From positions 124,001 through 188,000 of the forward strand of contig NZ_BBMC01000004.1 in NCBI RefSeq assembly GCF_000971255.1: a stretch of DNA of 64,000 nucleotides, read 5' to 3'. Position numbers and translations under genes: made by a program. The DNA is from Demequina rhizosphaerae. Lineage in GTDB: Bacteria > Actinomycetota > Actinomycetes > Actinomycetales > Demequinaceae. Position 1 is the stretch's first letter. The number at the start of each line of letters is the position of its first letter. Shown one piece after another: positions 31,573 to 40,130 of this stretch. The notes beneath the pieces were generated by a model, which did no database searches, was not told the DNA's origin, and saw only the letters and a list, made by a program, of their open reading frames with translations.

Positions 31573-33336
31573 GTGACTGTGGTTTCCCGGCCGGCTGAAC
31601 TGATGCGCAAGCTTGTGATTAGCGATGACCTGTCCGGCGAGTTCTTCGTCCCGTCATATCAGCGTGGGTATCGGTGGGGCGCGACCGAGGTTGTGAAGCT
31701 CCTTGACGACATCGAGAGCGAGGTTATCGCCGCTTCTGCGCCGCGCAGTTACTACTTGCAGCCGATCGTCGTCATGTGGCGAGACGCGCATTCGAACTGG
31801 GAACTGATCGACGGTCAGCAACGGCTTACCACGCTGTACCTGATCGTGAAGTACCTCCGCGACAGCAATTGGCTCCCCCGAGCCAAGGTCAACTACTCAC
31901 TGGTGTACGAAACCAGGGACAACAGTCGCGACTACCTTGACACGCTCGAGGCCTCGCTCCGTCACTCCAATATCGACTTCCACTACATGTACTCCGCGTA
32001 TGAAGCGATCGAGAGCTGGTTCGAGAGTCGTCCGGATCCCGAGGGTGCGGCCATCAATATCCGCAAGGCACTCTCGGAGCATGTCTACGTGATCTGGTAC
32101 GAGGCTCCCGAGGGTACGGATCGCAACGAGCTCTTCAGGCGGCTCAATGTGGGGCGGATCCCATTGACCGACGCCGAGCTCATCAAGGCGCTCGTGCTTT
32201 CCAAGGTCGGAGCCGAGGGCGGTCGTGCGGAGCGTCAGGAGCAAGTTGCTGTTCAGTGGGACGCCTTCGAGCGTGACCTTCGTGACCCTGAAATGTGGGC
32301 GTTCATCACGGGTTCGGACCGTGTGTGGCCCACCCATGTCGACTTGCTGTTCCGTGCCATGGCTGGAAGCACAGGCGGCAACGAGCAACACCGCTACTGG
32401 GTGTTCGAGCAGCTCCGCCCACGCATTGAGGAATCGGCATCCGATTTCTGGCGCGCGGTGGTCCGCATGCATGGCCTCGTCACAGGCTGGTTCCACGACC
32501 GAGAGCTCTACCACCTCATCGGATTCCTGATCGCGACAGGCGAGAGGTACGAGTTTGAGCGCATTGTCGATCTGGCTGACGGTCTCACGAACAAAGCATT
32601 CAGACTGGCGCTGATGGATCGCGTCCGAGCGCGTATGGGTCGCACTGTCGCGGGCCTGGACGACCTCAACTACGAGAAGCACCGCGACGAGTGCCAACGT
32701 CTGCTGCTGCTGATGAATGTCGCCACGGTCCTGGGGCGAGATGGAGACGGCAACCGATTCTCCTTCTACGCCCACGCGGGAGGAGAGTGGTCGGTCGAGC
32801 ACATCCACGCGCAGAATGCCGCACCGCTGACACGTGCCGAACAGTGGAAGACATGGCTGGAGCTGCACCGGCGTGCCATCGCATCGCTACCCGGGCGCGA
32901 CGGCGCGGACAGCACGAACCTTTTCGGAAGGATCGACGCTTTCATCGGTGCGATCGACAAGGGCGAGCTTGGCATCGAAGCCAGATTCAGAGAGCTGGAG
33001 GAAGAGATTCTCACGTACTTCGCGCTGAGCGGCGACGCTGTCCTGGGCGACGACGTCCACCTGCTGCCCAACCTCGCTCTCCTCGAGCGTGGGCACAACA
33101 GCGCTCTGGGGAACTCGGTGTTCGAGGTCAAGCGCCAGGAAATCCTGCGGCGCGATCGCCGTGGTGAGTACATCCCGCCGTGCACCCGCAACGTGTTCTT
33201 GAAGTACTACACCGATGATGCCGACCAACAGCTCCACGTCTGGGGGCCGCAGGATCGACAGGCGTACTACAAGCAGATGCGGGACGTTCTTCGCCCTTAC
33301 CTGGTGCGAGAGTCCGAGGAGGAGGTGGCATCGTGA
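31573..33336 (+). CDS. DUF262/DUF1524 protein, GmrSD-like
   Basis: A 587-residue protein. The N-terminal DUF262 domain has the nucleotide-binding IDGQQRLTTLYL (DGQQRLTT at 80-87), preceded by VPSYQRGYRWG, and the LFRRLNVGRIPLTDAELIKALVL block. The C-terminal region has VEHIHAQ (about 406-412) and NLALLERGHNSALGNSVFEVKR, matching the DUF1524 HNH-like end of GmrSD-type nucleases. GmrSD enzymes cut modified phage DNA. The GTG has a GGAGGAG site. The overlap with the next DUF262 gene is GTGA. Confidence 0.85.
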   Translation: MTVVSRPAELMRKLVISDDLSGEFFVPSYQRGYRWGATEVVKLLDDIESEVIAASAPRSYYLQPIVVMWRDAHSNWELIDGQQRLTTLYLIVKYLRDSNWLPRAKVNYSLVYETRDNSRDYLDTLEASLRHSNIDFHYMYSAYEAIESWFESRPDPEGAAINIRKALSEHVYVIWYEAPEGTDRNELFRRLNVGRIPLTDAELIKALVLSKVGAEGGRAERQEQVAVQWDAFERDLRDPEMWAFITGSDRVWPTHVDLLFRAMAGSTGGNEQHRYWVFEQLRPRIEESASDFWRAVVRMHGLVTGWFHDRELYHLIGFLIATGERYEFERIVDLADGLTNKAFRLALMDRVRARMGRTVAGLDDLNYEKHRDECQRLLLLMNVATVLGRDGDGNRFSFYAHAGGEWSVEHIHAQNAAPLTRAEQWKTWLELHRRAIASLPGRDGADSTNLFGRIDAFIGAIDKGELGIEARFRELEEEILTYFALSGDAVLGDDVHLLPNLALLERGHNSALGNSVFEVKRQEILRRDRRGEYIPPCTRNVFLKYYTDDADQQLHVWGPQDRQAYYKQMRDVLRPYLVRESEEEVAS

Positions 33337-35615
33337 AGGGCTTCTCGACCACCTACGGAGGGATCTTCCGCAGCGTCGATGACCGCCCCTACGTCGCCAG
33401 CATCGAGATCCCGATCATCCAACGCGACTACGCCCAAGGCCGCGAGGACGAAGCGACCGCGACAATCCGCAGAGACTTCCTCGACGTACTCCTGCGAGCG
33501 GTCACCACCGACGCATCGATCGACCTCGACTTCATCTATGGAGAGGTCACCGACGGTGTCCTGAAGCCCCTCGACGGGCAGCAGCGCCTCACGACACTGT
33601 TCCTCCTGCATTGGTACATAGCTTCGCGGGCAGGCAAACTCGACCCGCATGCCGCGTGGAGCCAGTTCCGATACTCCACGCGGCTCAGCGCCGAGTACTT
33701 CTGCTACGAGCTCGTCAACCATGCATGGCCGCACGAGGACGAGGACCCGGTCGACTGGATCACAGATCAGCCCTGGTACCTGTTCCCGTGGCGCACGGAC
33801 CCGACTATCCAGTCGATGCTGGTCATGATCGCCGCTATCCACCGAGGACTGTCCGCGGACCACCTCGATTTCGGTGCGCTTTGGGCTCGTCTGATGTCTG
33901 ACGAGCAGCCGGCGATCTCGTTCCTGTTCCTGCCGATCGATGACATGGAGTCAGGCGACGACCTGTACATCAAGATGAACTCGCGCGGAAAGCCGCTCAC
34001 CGAGTTCGAGATCTTCAAAGCCCGACTCGAGAAGGTCCTGCAGGGCTCAGGGCGCCGCGGACTGCTGAGCGAGAAGCTCGATCGGGAATGGTCCGATCTC
34101 CTGTGGCACTACGAGGGAGGCAACCACCTCGTTGACGAGGAGTTCATGAACTACTTGGCCTTCATCGTCGACGTGTGCGAGTGGCGCACCGGTACGACAA
34201 GGACCGCCGGCAGCCTTCTTGACCGGGCCCGGCGGGTCTTCGTCGAGCACGACGATGCGGACACGCACCTTGACCTCCTTTTCTTCGCATTCGACACATG
34301 GGTCGGTGAAGACCCCTCCGAGGACGTCCCGGCGCGGGTCTTCGCCGAGATGTTCCGCGTGGGTGAGGGTCCGACGTCGGCCGTGCGGCTCTTCGAATCG
34401 CAGGACCCCAATCTCTTCGCGGCCTGCCTTGAGCGGTACGGCACCAAGCAGTTCTCGCTGGCAGAGACGATCCTTCTGTACGCGGTGATCGTGTTCCGGC
34501 AATCGCCGCCGGAGGGTGCCGCGGGCACGCTTGAGCGACGTCTCCGGTCGCTGCGCAACATCGCCGAATCCGCGCCCGATGACGTCCGCAACGAGCACAT
34601 GCCCGACCTCATCGCCGCGACCACAACCCTGATGACAGCGCCCGAAGGCGCGCACCTCGACGGGCTCAAACGGTTCAACCAGGCGCGAGTCGACGACGAG
34701 AAGCGCAAGTACGCCCTGTTGGTCGAGGACCCCGAGGCCGCGACTGCCGTCCACGCGCTAGAAGACCACGACCTCCTGAGGGGACGTCTCTTCGCCTTCC
34801 CGCTCGACGCTGCCTTTCTCAAAGCACACTGCGCCACCTTCCATGCCGTGACAGCCGACGACGTGTTGCCGCAACTCGCTCCCGCGCTGCTGACCAAGGG
34901 CGACTACTCCAGAAGGCTCGGCACAACCAGGCGGCAACTGGGTGTCCCAGGCGAGCGACGGGGGCGCGGATCATGGCGAGAGGTCCTGACGAGCGGTTCT
35001 CGCGAGAGCCGTGAGGCGATGCGCATCGCTGTCGGCAACCTGCTCGCCGACGTCGCCAGGCACGACGGCCCGACGCCGGACGCCCTCGACCAGATCGTCC
35101 GCGAGTGGCTGACAGAACGACGTGAGGCGAACCTGTACGACTGGCTCTACTACTTCGTGCGCTACCCCGTCATGCTTGCCGCGCCCAAGGGCGTCTACAT
35201 CGGCGACTACGACGCGGCCAGCGGCGGCTACCGATACCGCGTGGACATGATGAACGGCGCGGACTACCGCTCTGCGTTCAAGGATCCGTACCTGCTCGCA
35301 GTCTGGAACGAGATCGACGATCCCGCCCGCGTGGGCAAACCGGAGTTCCGAAGCTGGGACTACACGGGCGACGAGCGGGCGATGCGCTTTACCGCGACGG
35401 GTGCCGGTCTCAGGAGCCACGACAATGGGTTCGAGATCCTGCTTCCCACGGACCCGGCGATACAGGCGATGGCTCGGTCGGCGCTCGCCGCTTTCGCGCT
35501 CGACTCGACGAACGTGATCCACGTGGCCAAGCGCACATCGGACGGTCTGGACGCGGAAGACCGCGTCCAGACAGGTGCCGCTGTCGTCCACGCCCTCCTT
35601 GAGTTCGGGCTCTAG
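33333..35615 (+). CDS. Second DUF262 protein, coupled partner
   Basis: A 760-residue protein with an N-terminal DUF262 domain (IPIIQRDYAQGR, then LDGQQRLTTLFLLHW near residues 80-95, and LYIKMNSRGKPLTEFEIFKARLEK near 210-235). No HxxP/HNH motif was found at the C-terminus, which is unassigned. GTG 33333 lies in the GTGA overlap with the first gene. The pair looks like one two-component system. Its codon use differs from the core genome. Confidence 0.82.
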   Translation: MKGFSTTYGGIFRSVDDRPYVASIEIPIIQRDYAQGREDEATATIRRDFLDVLLRAVTTDASIDLDFIYGEVTDGVLKPLDGQQRLTTLFLLHWYIASRAGKLDPHAAWSQFRYSTRLSAEYFCYELVNHAWPHEDEDPVDWITDQPWYLFPWRTDPTIQSMLVMIAAIHRGLSADHLDFGALWARLMSDEQPAISFLFLPIDDMESGDDLYIKMNSRGKPLTEFEIFKARLEKVLQGSGRRGLLSEKLDREWSDLLWHYEGGNHLVDEEFMNYLAFIVDVCEWRTGTTRTAGSLLDRARRVFVEHDDADTHLDLLFFAFDTWVGEDPSEDVPARVFAEMFRVGEGPTSAVRLFESQDPNLFAACLERYGTKQFSLAETILLYAVIVFRQSPPEGAAGTLERRLRSLRNIAESAPDDVRNEHMPDLIAATTTLMTAPEGAHLDGLKRFNQARVDDEKRKYALLVEDPEAATAVHALEDHDLLRGRLFAFPLDAAFLKAHCATFHAVTADDVLPQLAPALLTKGDYSRRLGTTRRQLGVPGERRGRGSWREVLTSGSRESREAMRIAVGNLLADVARHDGPTPDALDQIVREWLTERREANLYDWLYYFVRYPVMLAAPKGVYIGDYDAASGGYRYRVDMMNGADYRSAFKDPYLLAVWNEIDDPARVGKPEFRSWDYTGDERAMRFTATGAGLRSHDNGFEILLPTDPAIQAMARSALAAFALDSTNVIHVAKRTSDGLDAEDRVQTGAAVVHALLEFGL

Positions 35616-35686
35616 ACGTACCCGAATCCTTCGGGTCCAGGCTGAACGTGCTTGGGCTCTCGCCGATGGAGGGGGCGGACGGCGGC

Positions 35687-36559
35687 TCAGGCTGGCACGA
35701 CGGTTGCGATGAACCTGCCGATCCGCGTCTGCTCGCCGAGACTGCGAGCAGCTTCGAGCGATGCATCCGCCGACACGAGATCCCGCGTCACGGGGACCTC
35801 GCCGGGCGCGTAGTGCATGAGCAGGACGGCCCTCTTGGCGCGTCGGCGAAGGCGCTCCAGCTCGTCGGGCGTCAAGTAGGACGCTGAGCCTCCAAGTGCC
35901 AGCACCGTGTCGAACTGAGTGCCGCACAGCACACGCTGATGCTCGGCGACCGCATAGGTCATCGGATAGACACCGGCCAGGTGCGGGTGTTTCCACACGA
36001 GCTCATTGAGCATTGCCGACGACGGATCGATCCCGACGTAGCGCACGGACTCGACAAGCCCGAGGTCGAGTGGCAGGCCTGTGCCGCAACCCACGTCGAG
36101 CGTGCGCCGCAGTTTGGGCCCGAACACTTCACGGATGAGAGACACGGTCGCGATCTTCTCGGCGCCGCGCAACCCGTGGTCGGAATCCCAATGCGACGCG
36201 TACGCGTCGTACGGCGATGCGATACCTGATGCCGTGCAGGGATGATTCTGGACGCCATACACGTGGTCGGCGCGACCCCGGTTGATGATCCCTGTGTTCT
36301 GGACATCCTTGTCCAGCGGGAAGTACTTCCAGCCGTCATCGAGGGTGAGGTAGAGGTTGGTCGCCTTGTAGAACTTCATCGGCTCCCCGAAGGTGCGAAT
36401 AACCCGAGCCGCGCGTATGCAGTCGTCCTTGGTGAAGCCCGTCGTCTTGTCCGGGATTACGTACTCGTGAGGCGCACCTTGCGCGTAGGTCGTCGCGAAC
36501 ACCCAGTCCAGCTCCGGAACGAGGTTGCGCCACCAGTCGAGATCAGTCTTGGTAATCAT
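35687..36559 (-). CDS. SAM-dependent methyltransferase
   Basis: A 290-residue class I methyltransferase. Motif I is LDVGCGTG (154-161) and the acidic residue after strand 2 is in GIDPSSAM (178). The N-terminal 100 residues (DLDWWRNLVPELDWVFATTYA ... NTGIINRGR) form a leader seen in small-molecule methyltransferases of mobile regions. There is no DPPY/NPPY motif, so a DNA adenine target is not supported. It is oriented opposite to the DUF262 pair. Confidence 0.82.
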   Translation of the reverse strand: MITKTDLDWWRNLVPELDWVFATTYAQGAPHEYVIPDKTTGFTKDDCIRAARVIRTFGEPMKFYKATNLYLTLDDGWKYFPLDKDVQNTGIINRGRADHVYGVQNHPCTASGIASPYDAYASHWDSDHGLRGAEKIATVSLIREVFGPKLRRTLDVGCGTGLPLDLGLVESVRYVGIDPSSAMLNELVWKHPHLAGVYPMTYAVAEHQRVLCGTQFDTVLALGGSASYLTPDELERLRRRAKRAVLLMHYAPGEVPVTRDLVSADASLEAARSLGEQTRIGRFIATVVPA

Positions 36560-36660
36560 CGGTATCCCCTAGTCAGGCACGGCCCACGAAGTCCGTGCAT
36601 GCCTAGTGTGGGTGCGTCCACTGACAGTCGGGGCGCGGTAGGCGCAGAGCTGGAGACCTC

Positions 36661-37704
36661 CTACCGCTTCGCTCCTGTCTTGCCTCCGGCGCTACGAGCG
36701 TTCGCTTCGTCGCTTCCGCGAGCCTTGCGGAGCCAGTACGGCTTGAGGTCGAATCGGACCTCGAGTTGGGTGGTGTCGACGGTGCCGCGCGTGTACCACT
36801 TCGGCGGCTTGCCTGGGCGGGCGACCTGGTAGGCGACGGCGCCAGCCGCGATAGCGATGCCGACCCCTACACCGGCAGCGAGGGCCCCGAACGGCACTTT
36901 GAGGTTGCCGACGTTCGCGCCGACCGCTGTCGTGACAAGCCTCAGAGCTGCGGCGCCGCCCTTGTCGGTGAGGATCTGGTCGCGCTTGGTCTCGATCGAA
37001 GCCGTGTCCGACACGGGCTTCACGAGACTGGGGTTCTTCTTGGTCGCCCAGTCCTGGAAGTTGCTCCAATCGAGCTGGCGTACCCCCTCGCGCGCCCTGC
37101 TCCTGTCCCACACGGCGACGTAGGCCTCCTTCAACTGGCTCATGGTGAAGTACCGGGGCAGGAGATCGAACACGCGGGTCGTCTCCTCCATCTCCTTGCG
37201 CCAGTACTCGCGAACCATCCGAAGCGGCTCGATCGTGTCGACGGGACTGTTGCGTGTCGCGAGGTCGTGGATGTTCGACCATGCACCATCGTTTTGCGGC
37301 TCGACCTCAGGGGCGGTCACGGGAAGCGCGCACGTGTAGATGAACGTGACCGGCTCACCTTCAGCGCGGGGTTCGATGAAGCCCACCGCGTGCAGAGAGT
37401 CGCGCTCAAGGGGGAACTGCACCAGAACCTTGCTCGCGAAGTCTTTGGTCAACGCCAGCGCGGCATCGCTTGGCCTTGTGCCGGGGCCGATCTCGCCCTC
37501 GGGCCAGCCGGTCCGGGACCCGGGATGCACCGGGGACCTGCGCACCGTCAGGAACGTCGACTCGCTCGCGCTCACGACGCCGGCGAGCCACGGCTGATAG
37601 GCGCCGCCGTCCCCGTCGTCGCCATGAGGGGCGACGGGCGACTCGAGGCGAATCGCCACCGGGACGACGATGACCCGTCCCGAAGCCGAAGACGTCGAAT
37701 TCAT
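36661..37704 (-). CDS. Degenerate Nudix domain, NrtR-type winged helix and membrane helix
   Basis: A 347-residue protein. Residues ~10-145 resemble a Nudix fold (TGWPEGEIGPGTRPSDAAL), but the REUxEE catalytic core is missing. Residues ~180-255 match the winged-helix domain of NrtR/Nudix proteins (LLPRYFTMSQLKEAYVAVW ... LDWSNFQDW ... GGAAALRL). Residues ~271-296 are one transmembrane helix. This would be a membrane-tethered nucleotide sensor rather than a hydrolase. The fold call is by pattern only. Confidence 0.6.
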   Translation of the reverse strand: MNSTSSASGRVIVVPVAIRLESPVAPHGDDGDGGAYQPWLAGVVSASESTFLTVRRSPVHPGSRTGWPEGEIGPGTRPSDAALALTKDFASKVLVQFPLERDSLHAVGFIEPRAEGEPVTFIYTCALPVTAPEVEPQNDGAWSNIHDLATRNSPVDTIEPLRMVREYWRKEMEETTRVFDLLPRYFTMSQLKEAYVAVWDRSRAREGVRQLDWSNFQDWATKKNPSLVKPVSDTASIETKRDQILTDKGGAAALRLVTTAVGANVGNLKVPFGALAAGVGVGIAIAAGAVAYQVARPGKPPKWYTRGTVDTTQLEVRFDLKPYWLRKARGSDEANARSAGGKTGAKR

Positions 37705-37707
37705 AGG

Positions 37708-37762
37708 TTGACACCACCCAACGAGAGTCTTAATCTGTGCGCGTCACAGTAATACGGTGACG
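37708..37762 (+). promoter_or_regulatory. Consensus-like promoter with operator-like repeats before the DUF1232 gene
   Basis: TTGACA (37708-37713), 17 nt, then TAATCT (37731-37736) is a near-consensus housekeeping promoter, rare in this genome. Over the expected start point lie CTGTG-CGCGT-CACAG (37735-37749) and CGTCAC/GTGACG (37742-37747 and 37757-37762), both inverted repeats that could bind a repressor. Confidence 0.7.
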
Positions 37763-37850
37763 AAGTTCGCCAGCAAGCCCATTATACGGATGGGTTCGCT
37801 GAACATCCACAGACCCGCCGCCAACGGTGGCCCACACCAGGGAGATCATC

Positions 37851-38198
37851 ATGACCACACTGTCCATCGACGCCATCCCCTTCGACTTCGACAAGGGCAA
37901 CCGCCGCCTCCTCAAGAAGCTCCTGCGCCAGCTCGGAGCGGAGGCGCTCACGCTCTACCGCCTGGGCCTGGCGGTGAAGAACAAGGACTACGCGCTCGCC
38001 ACGCCCGACCTCATGATGGTGCTCGCCGCCCTCGGATATGTCGCGAACCCGCTCGATGTCGTTCCCGACTTCGTGCCGGTCGCCGGCCTGGGCGACGACG
38101 CGCTCGTCGTCGCCGCCGTCGTCGCCAAGCTCGGCTATGAGCTGATCTGCTTCCGCAGCTGGGAGCGCCGCCACCACAACGGCCGCTACGACGGCTAA
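37851..38198 (+). CDS. DUF1232 (YkvA-like) protein
   Basis: A 115-residue protein whose core LAALGYVANPLDVVPDFVPVAGLGDDA is the DUF1232 signature. The hydrophobic helices may associate with membranes. ATG 37851 has an AGGGAG site. It precedes the MIT_C gene by 39 nt and probably shares the promoter at 37708-37736. The family function is unknown. Confidence 0.82.
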   Translation: MTTLSIDAIPFDFDKGNRRLLKKLLRQLGAEALTLYRLGLAVKNKDYALATPDLMMVLAALGYVANPLDVVPDFVPVAGLGDDALVVAAVVAKLGYELICFRSWERRHHNGRYDG

Positions 38199-38237
38199 CA
38201 CCCGCATCGCCACCCCACACCCGAAAGGACGCCTGCA

Positions 38238-38909
38238 ATGAGCCGCATCGCCGCAATCCCCGCACCCCTTCCCCGTGCGGCATTCCTGGACCCGCTGGGC
38301 ATCGGGATCCAGATCGCCGGACCCGCACTGATCCGCGCGGCAAGTGCGCTCGCAGCGCACGCCAAGGCAAAGCGCGCGGCTGCGCCCAGGCGCGCCGCCG
38401 CTCGCGCACGCACCTGCTCGACGCTCGAGACCGGGACGCGGACCATTTCTGCAGGCGACCGAGGCGTCACCTACGACGACCTCGTGGTGCCCTACCTCGC
38501 CAGCGCACCGATCGTCACGATCATCGATCCCTACCTGCGCGACGAGCAGCAGATCCAGAACCTCGCCGACCTCCTCGAATCCATCGGCCGCACCAACAAC
38601 GCGGCACCGACCAAGGTCGAGATCATCACCACCGCTGAAGACGGCACGATCGAGCGCGCATGCCGCCAGGCGGAACTCCTACTCGCCCTGCGCGCCAACG
38701 CGGCGCTGGACGGTCTCTCTGTCTCCGTGGCCTTCGACTCGACCATCCACGACCGCAGCATCACCACGCACGAATGGCAGATCCTGCTGGGCAAGGGGCT
38801 CGACTTCTGGCACCGCCCCGGCGCCGACGTCGACCCCCTGACCTGGCGGCGCCAGGAGCTGCGAGAAGTCGCCAAGACCTTCCACATCACCTACAACCGC
38901 GTCTCCTGA
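38238..38909 (+). CDS. MIT_C (phospholipase D-like fold) domain protein
   Basis: A 223-residue protein. Residues 1-70 are Ala/Arg-rich, with a possible amphipathic or membrane segment (LGIGIQIAGPALIRAAS). Residues ~80-220 match the MIT_C domain, a PLD-like fold: IIDPYLRDEQQIQNLADLL, then FDSTIHDRSITTHEWQILLGKGLDFW near the end. In eukaryotes MIT_C is an ESCRT partner; bacterial copies occur in accessory loci. Catalytic activity cannot be judged from the single HDR-like motif. Confidence 0.65.
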   Translation: MSRIAAIPAPLPRAAFLDPLGIGIQIAGPALIRAASALAAHAKAKRAAAPRRAAARARTCSTLETGTRTISAGDRGVTYDDLVVPYLASAPIVTIIDPYLRDEQQIQNLADLLESIGRTNNAAPTKVEIITTAEDGTIERACRQAELLLALRANAALDGLSVSVAFDSTIHDRSITTHEWQILLGKGLDFWHRPGADVDPLTWRRQELREVAKTFHITYNRVS

Positions 38910-39093
38910 CCACGCTGACGGCACAGCAGACGCGAGAGAGGATCGACGCTCATCGGCCGAACCCACCGCGTTGTTCGCCGCTAGCCCGCCCGACTCGAAT
39001 CCCTCACACGTCCCCATCCGAACGCTCGTGCACCGGGCTGGCCGGGCACCCCGCCGCACCACGCACGTAGGTGAGCGCCACGATCACCGCAGA

Positions 39094-39486
39094 TCAGCGC
39101 GCCCCCGAATCCCGCCGCGAACAGACCTCGTCGACGAGGTGCTCGTCGATGAGCCCGTGCCGCAGCGCGGTCTCGACCTCCGACCAGGCGCCAGGGGGAT
39201 CAACCACGAGAGAGTCCCATCCATCGGTATGCCCGCCCGGGGCATAGGCGTACGACACCAGGAAGTCGATGACCTCGTCACGGGAACGCGCTCCGTCGGC
39301 GTACTCCTTACAGGCACGCAGCGGCGTCAAATGCCGGACGTCGCCTCCGGCCAGCGCGACCTGCTCCACCACATCGCCGACCTGCACCGGACGCTCGCCC
39401 GCAGAAGACTGCGAGGCGCTCGCGAACGTGCCGTCGGCGTGCGCGGCCGGGTCGGGGGCATCATCCGATGGCCCAGTGGCGATCAT
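39094..39486 (-). CDS. Small hypothetical protein
   Basis: A 130-residue acidic protein. The C-terminal ~85 residues (LRACKEYADGARSRDEVIDFL ... DGWDSLVVDPPGAWSEVETAL) look like a compact helical domain. I do not recognise it. Start ATG 39486 is tentative, since a GTG about 45 residues in is also possible. It is divergent from the small gene at 39545, and the two may form a pair such as toxin-antitoxin. Confidence 0.5.
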   Translation of the reverse strand: MIATGPSDDAPDPAAHADGTFASASQSSAGERPVQVGDVVEQVALAGGDVRHLTPLRACKEYADGARSRDEVIDFLVSYAYAPGGHTDGWDSLVVDPPGAWSEVETALRHGLIDEHLVDEVCSRRDSGAR

Positions 39487-39544
39487 GCCTCCATCATGGG
39501 TGTGCGCTCTGGCGCGACGCCAGGCATCCGGAGAGAATCGGAGC

Positions 39545-39784
39545 ATGAGGCGCGAGGGCATCCCGGAGGACAAGCGCCGGCGCATGCTCATCGAGGCAGC
39601 GCGCATCAATTGCGACGTCAACCGCAAGCTGGGCAGGGTGCCCGAGGCGAGGATGCTCGAGTTTGCCGCCATGAGGCTTGACGAGTACGACACGTGGGAC
39701 GTGGCGCCGTACCGGACGGCACCGACGCCGAGGGAACTGCGGATGCTCACCAGGCGCCGTTGGTGGGAATGCTTGCTCGGCTAG
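39545..39784 (+). CDS. Small hypothetical protein
   Basis: A 79-residue basic protein beginning MRREGIPEDKRRRMLIEAARI and ending RRRWWECLLG. A GAGAAT hexamer sits 6 nt before the ATG. No family is recognised. It lies 58 bp from the divergent gene at 39486. Confidence 0.5.
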   Translation: MRREGIPEDKRRRMLIEAARINCDVNRKLGRVPEARMLEFAAMRLDEYDTWDVAPYRTAPTPRELRMLTRRRWWECLLG

Positions 39785-40130
39785 CGCGTCTCGAGGCGGG
39801 CAGCCGTGACCGCCGCAACGCACACGAACGGTGGCGGGGCGCCCTTCACGGGCGACCCCCGCGTCGCACCAATTCATTGCCGTAGCCAAGGCGTGGAGTA
39901 TCGGCGGGCATGAGTTCTCACAGGCCGCGGCCCGGTCGCTCCTAGGCGGCTCCGCGCGTCTCGCTCGTCTGCACGGCTTCACAGCGGTCGTCGTACGGGG
40001 TCTACGCGAGGTCGCCTTCGCCGCGCTGAGTCATCCGCGAAGAAGCCACGTGGTCTCGTCAACATATCGGCGCGAGATGACACGACGTGACAGAGTCACT
40101 TCGCGCACGGGGCGGATCGAGAGGGTCTGT

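Noticed and set aside
38990-39020. CTCGAATCCC-like stretch resembling a tRNA T-loop
   Set aside because: No acceptor, D-arm or anticodon arm can be folded around it.
39494-39982. A 162-residue minus-strand frame overlapping the small gene at 39545
   Set aside because: Arg/Pro/His-rich shadow composition, no ribosome site, and it overlaps a better-supported small gene.
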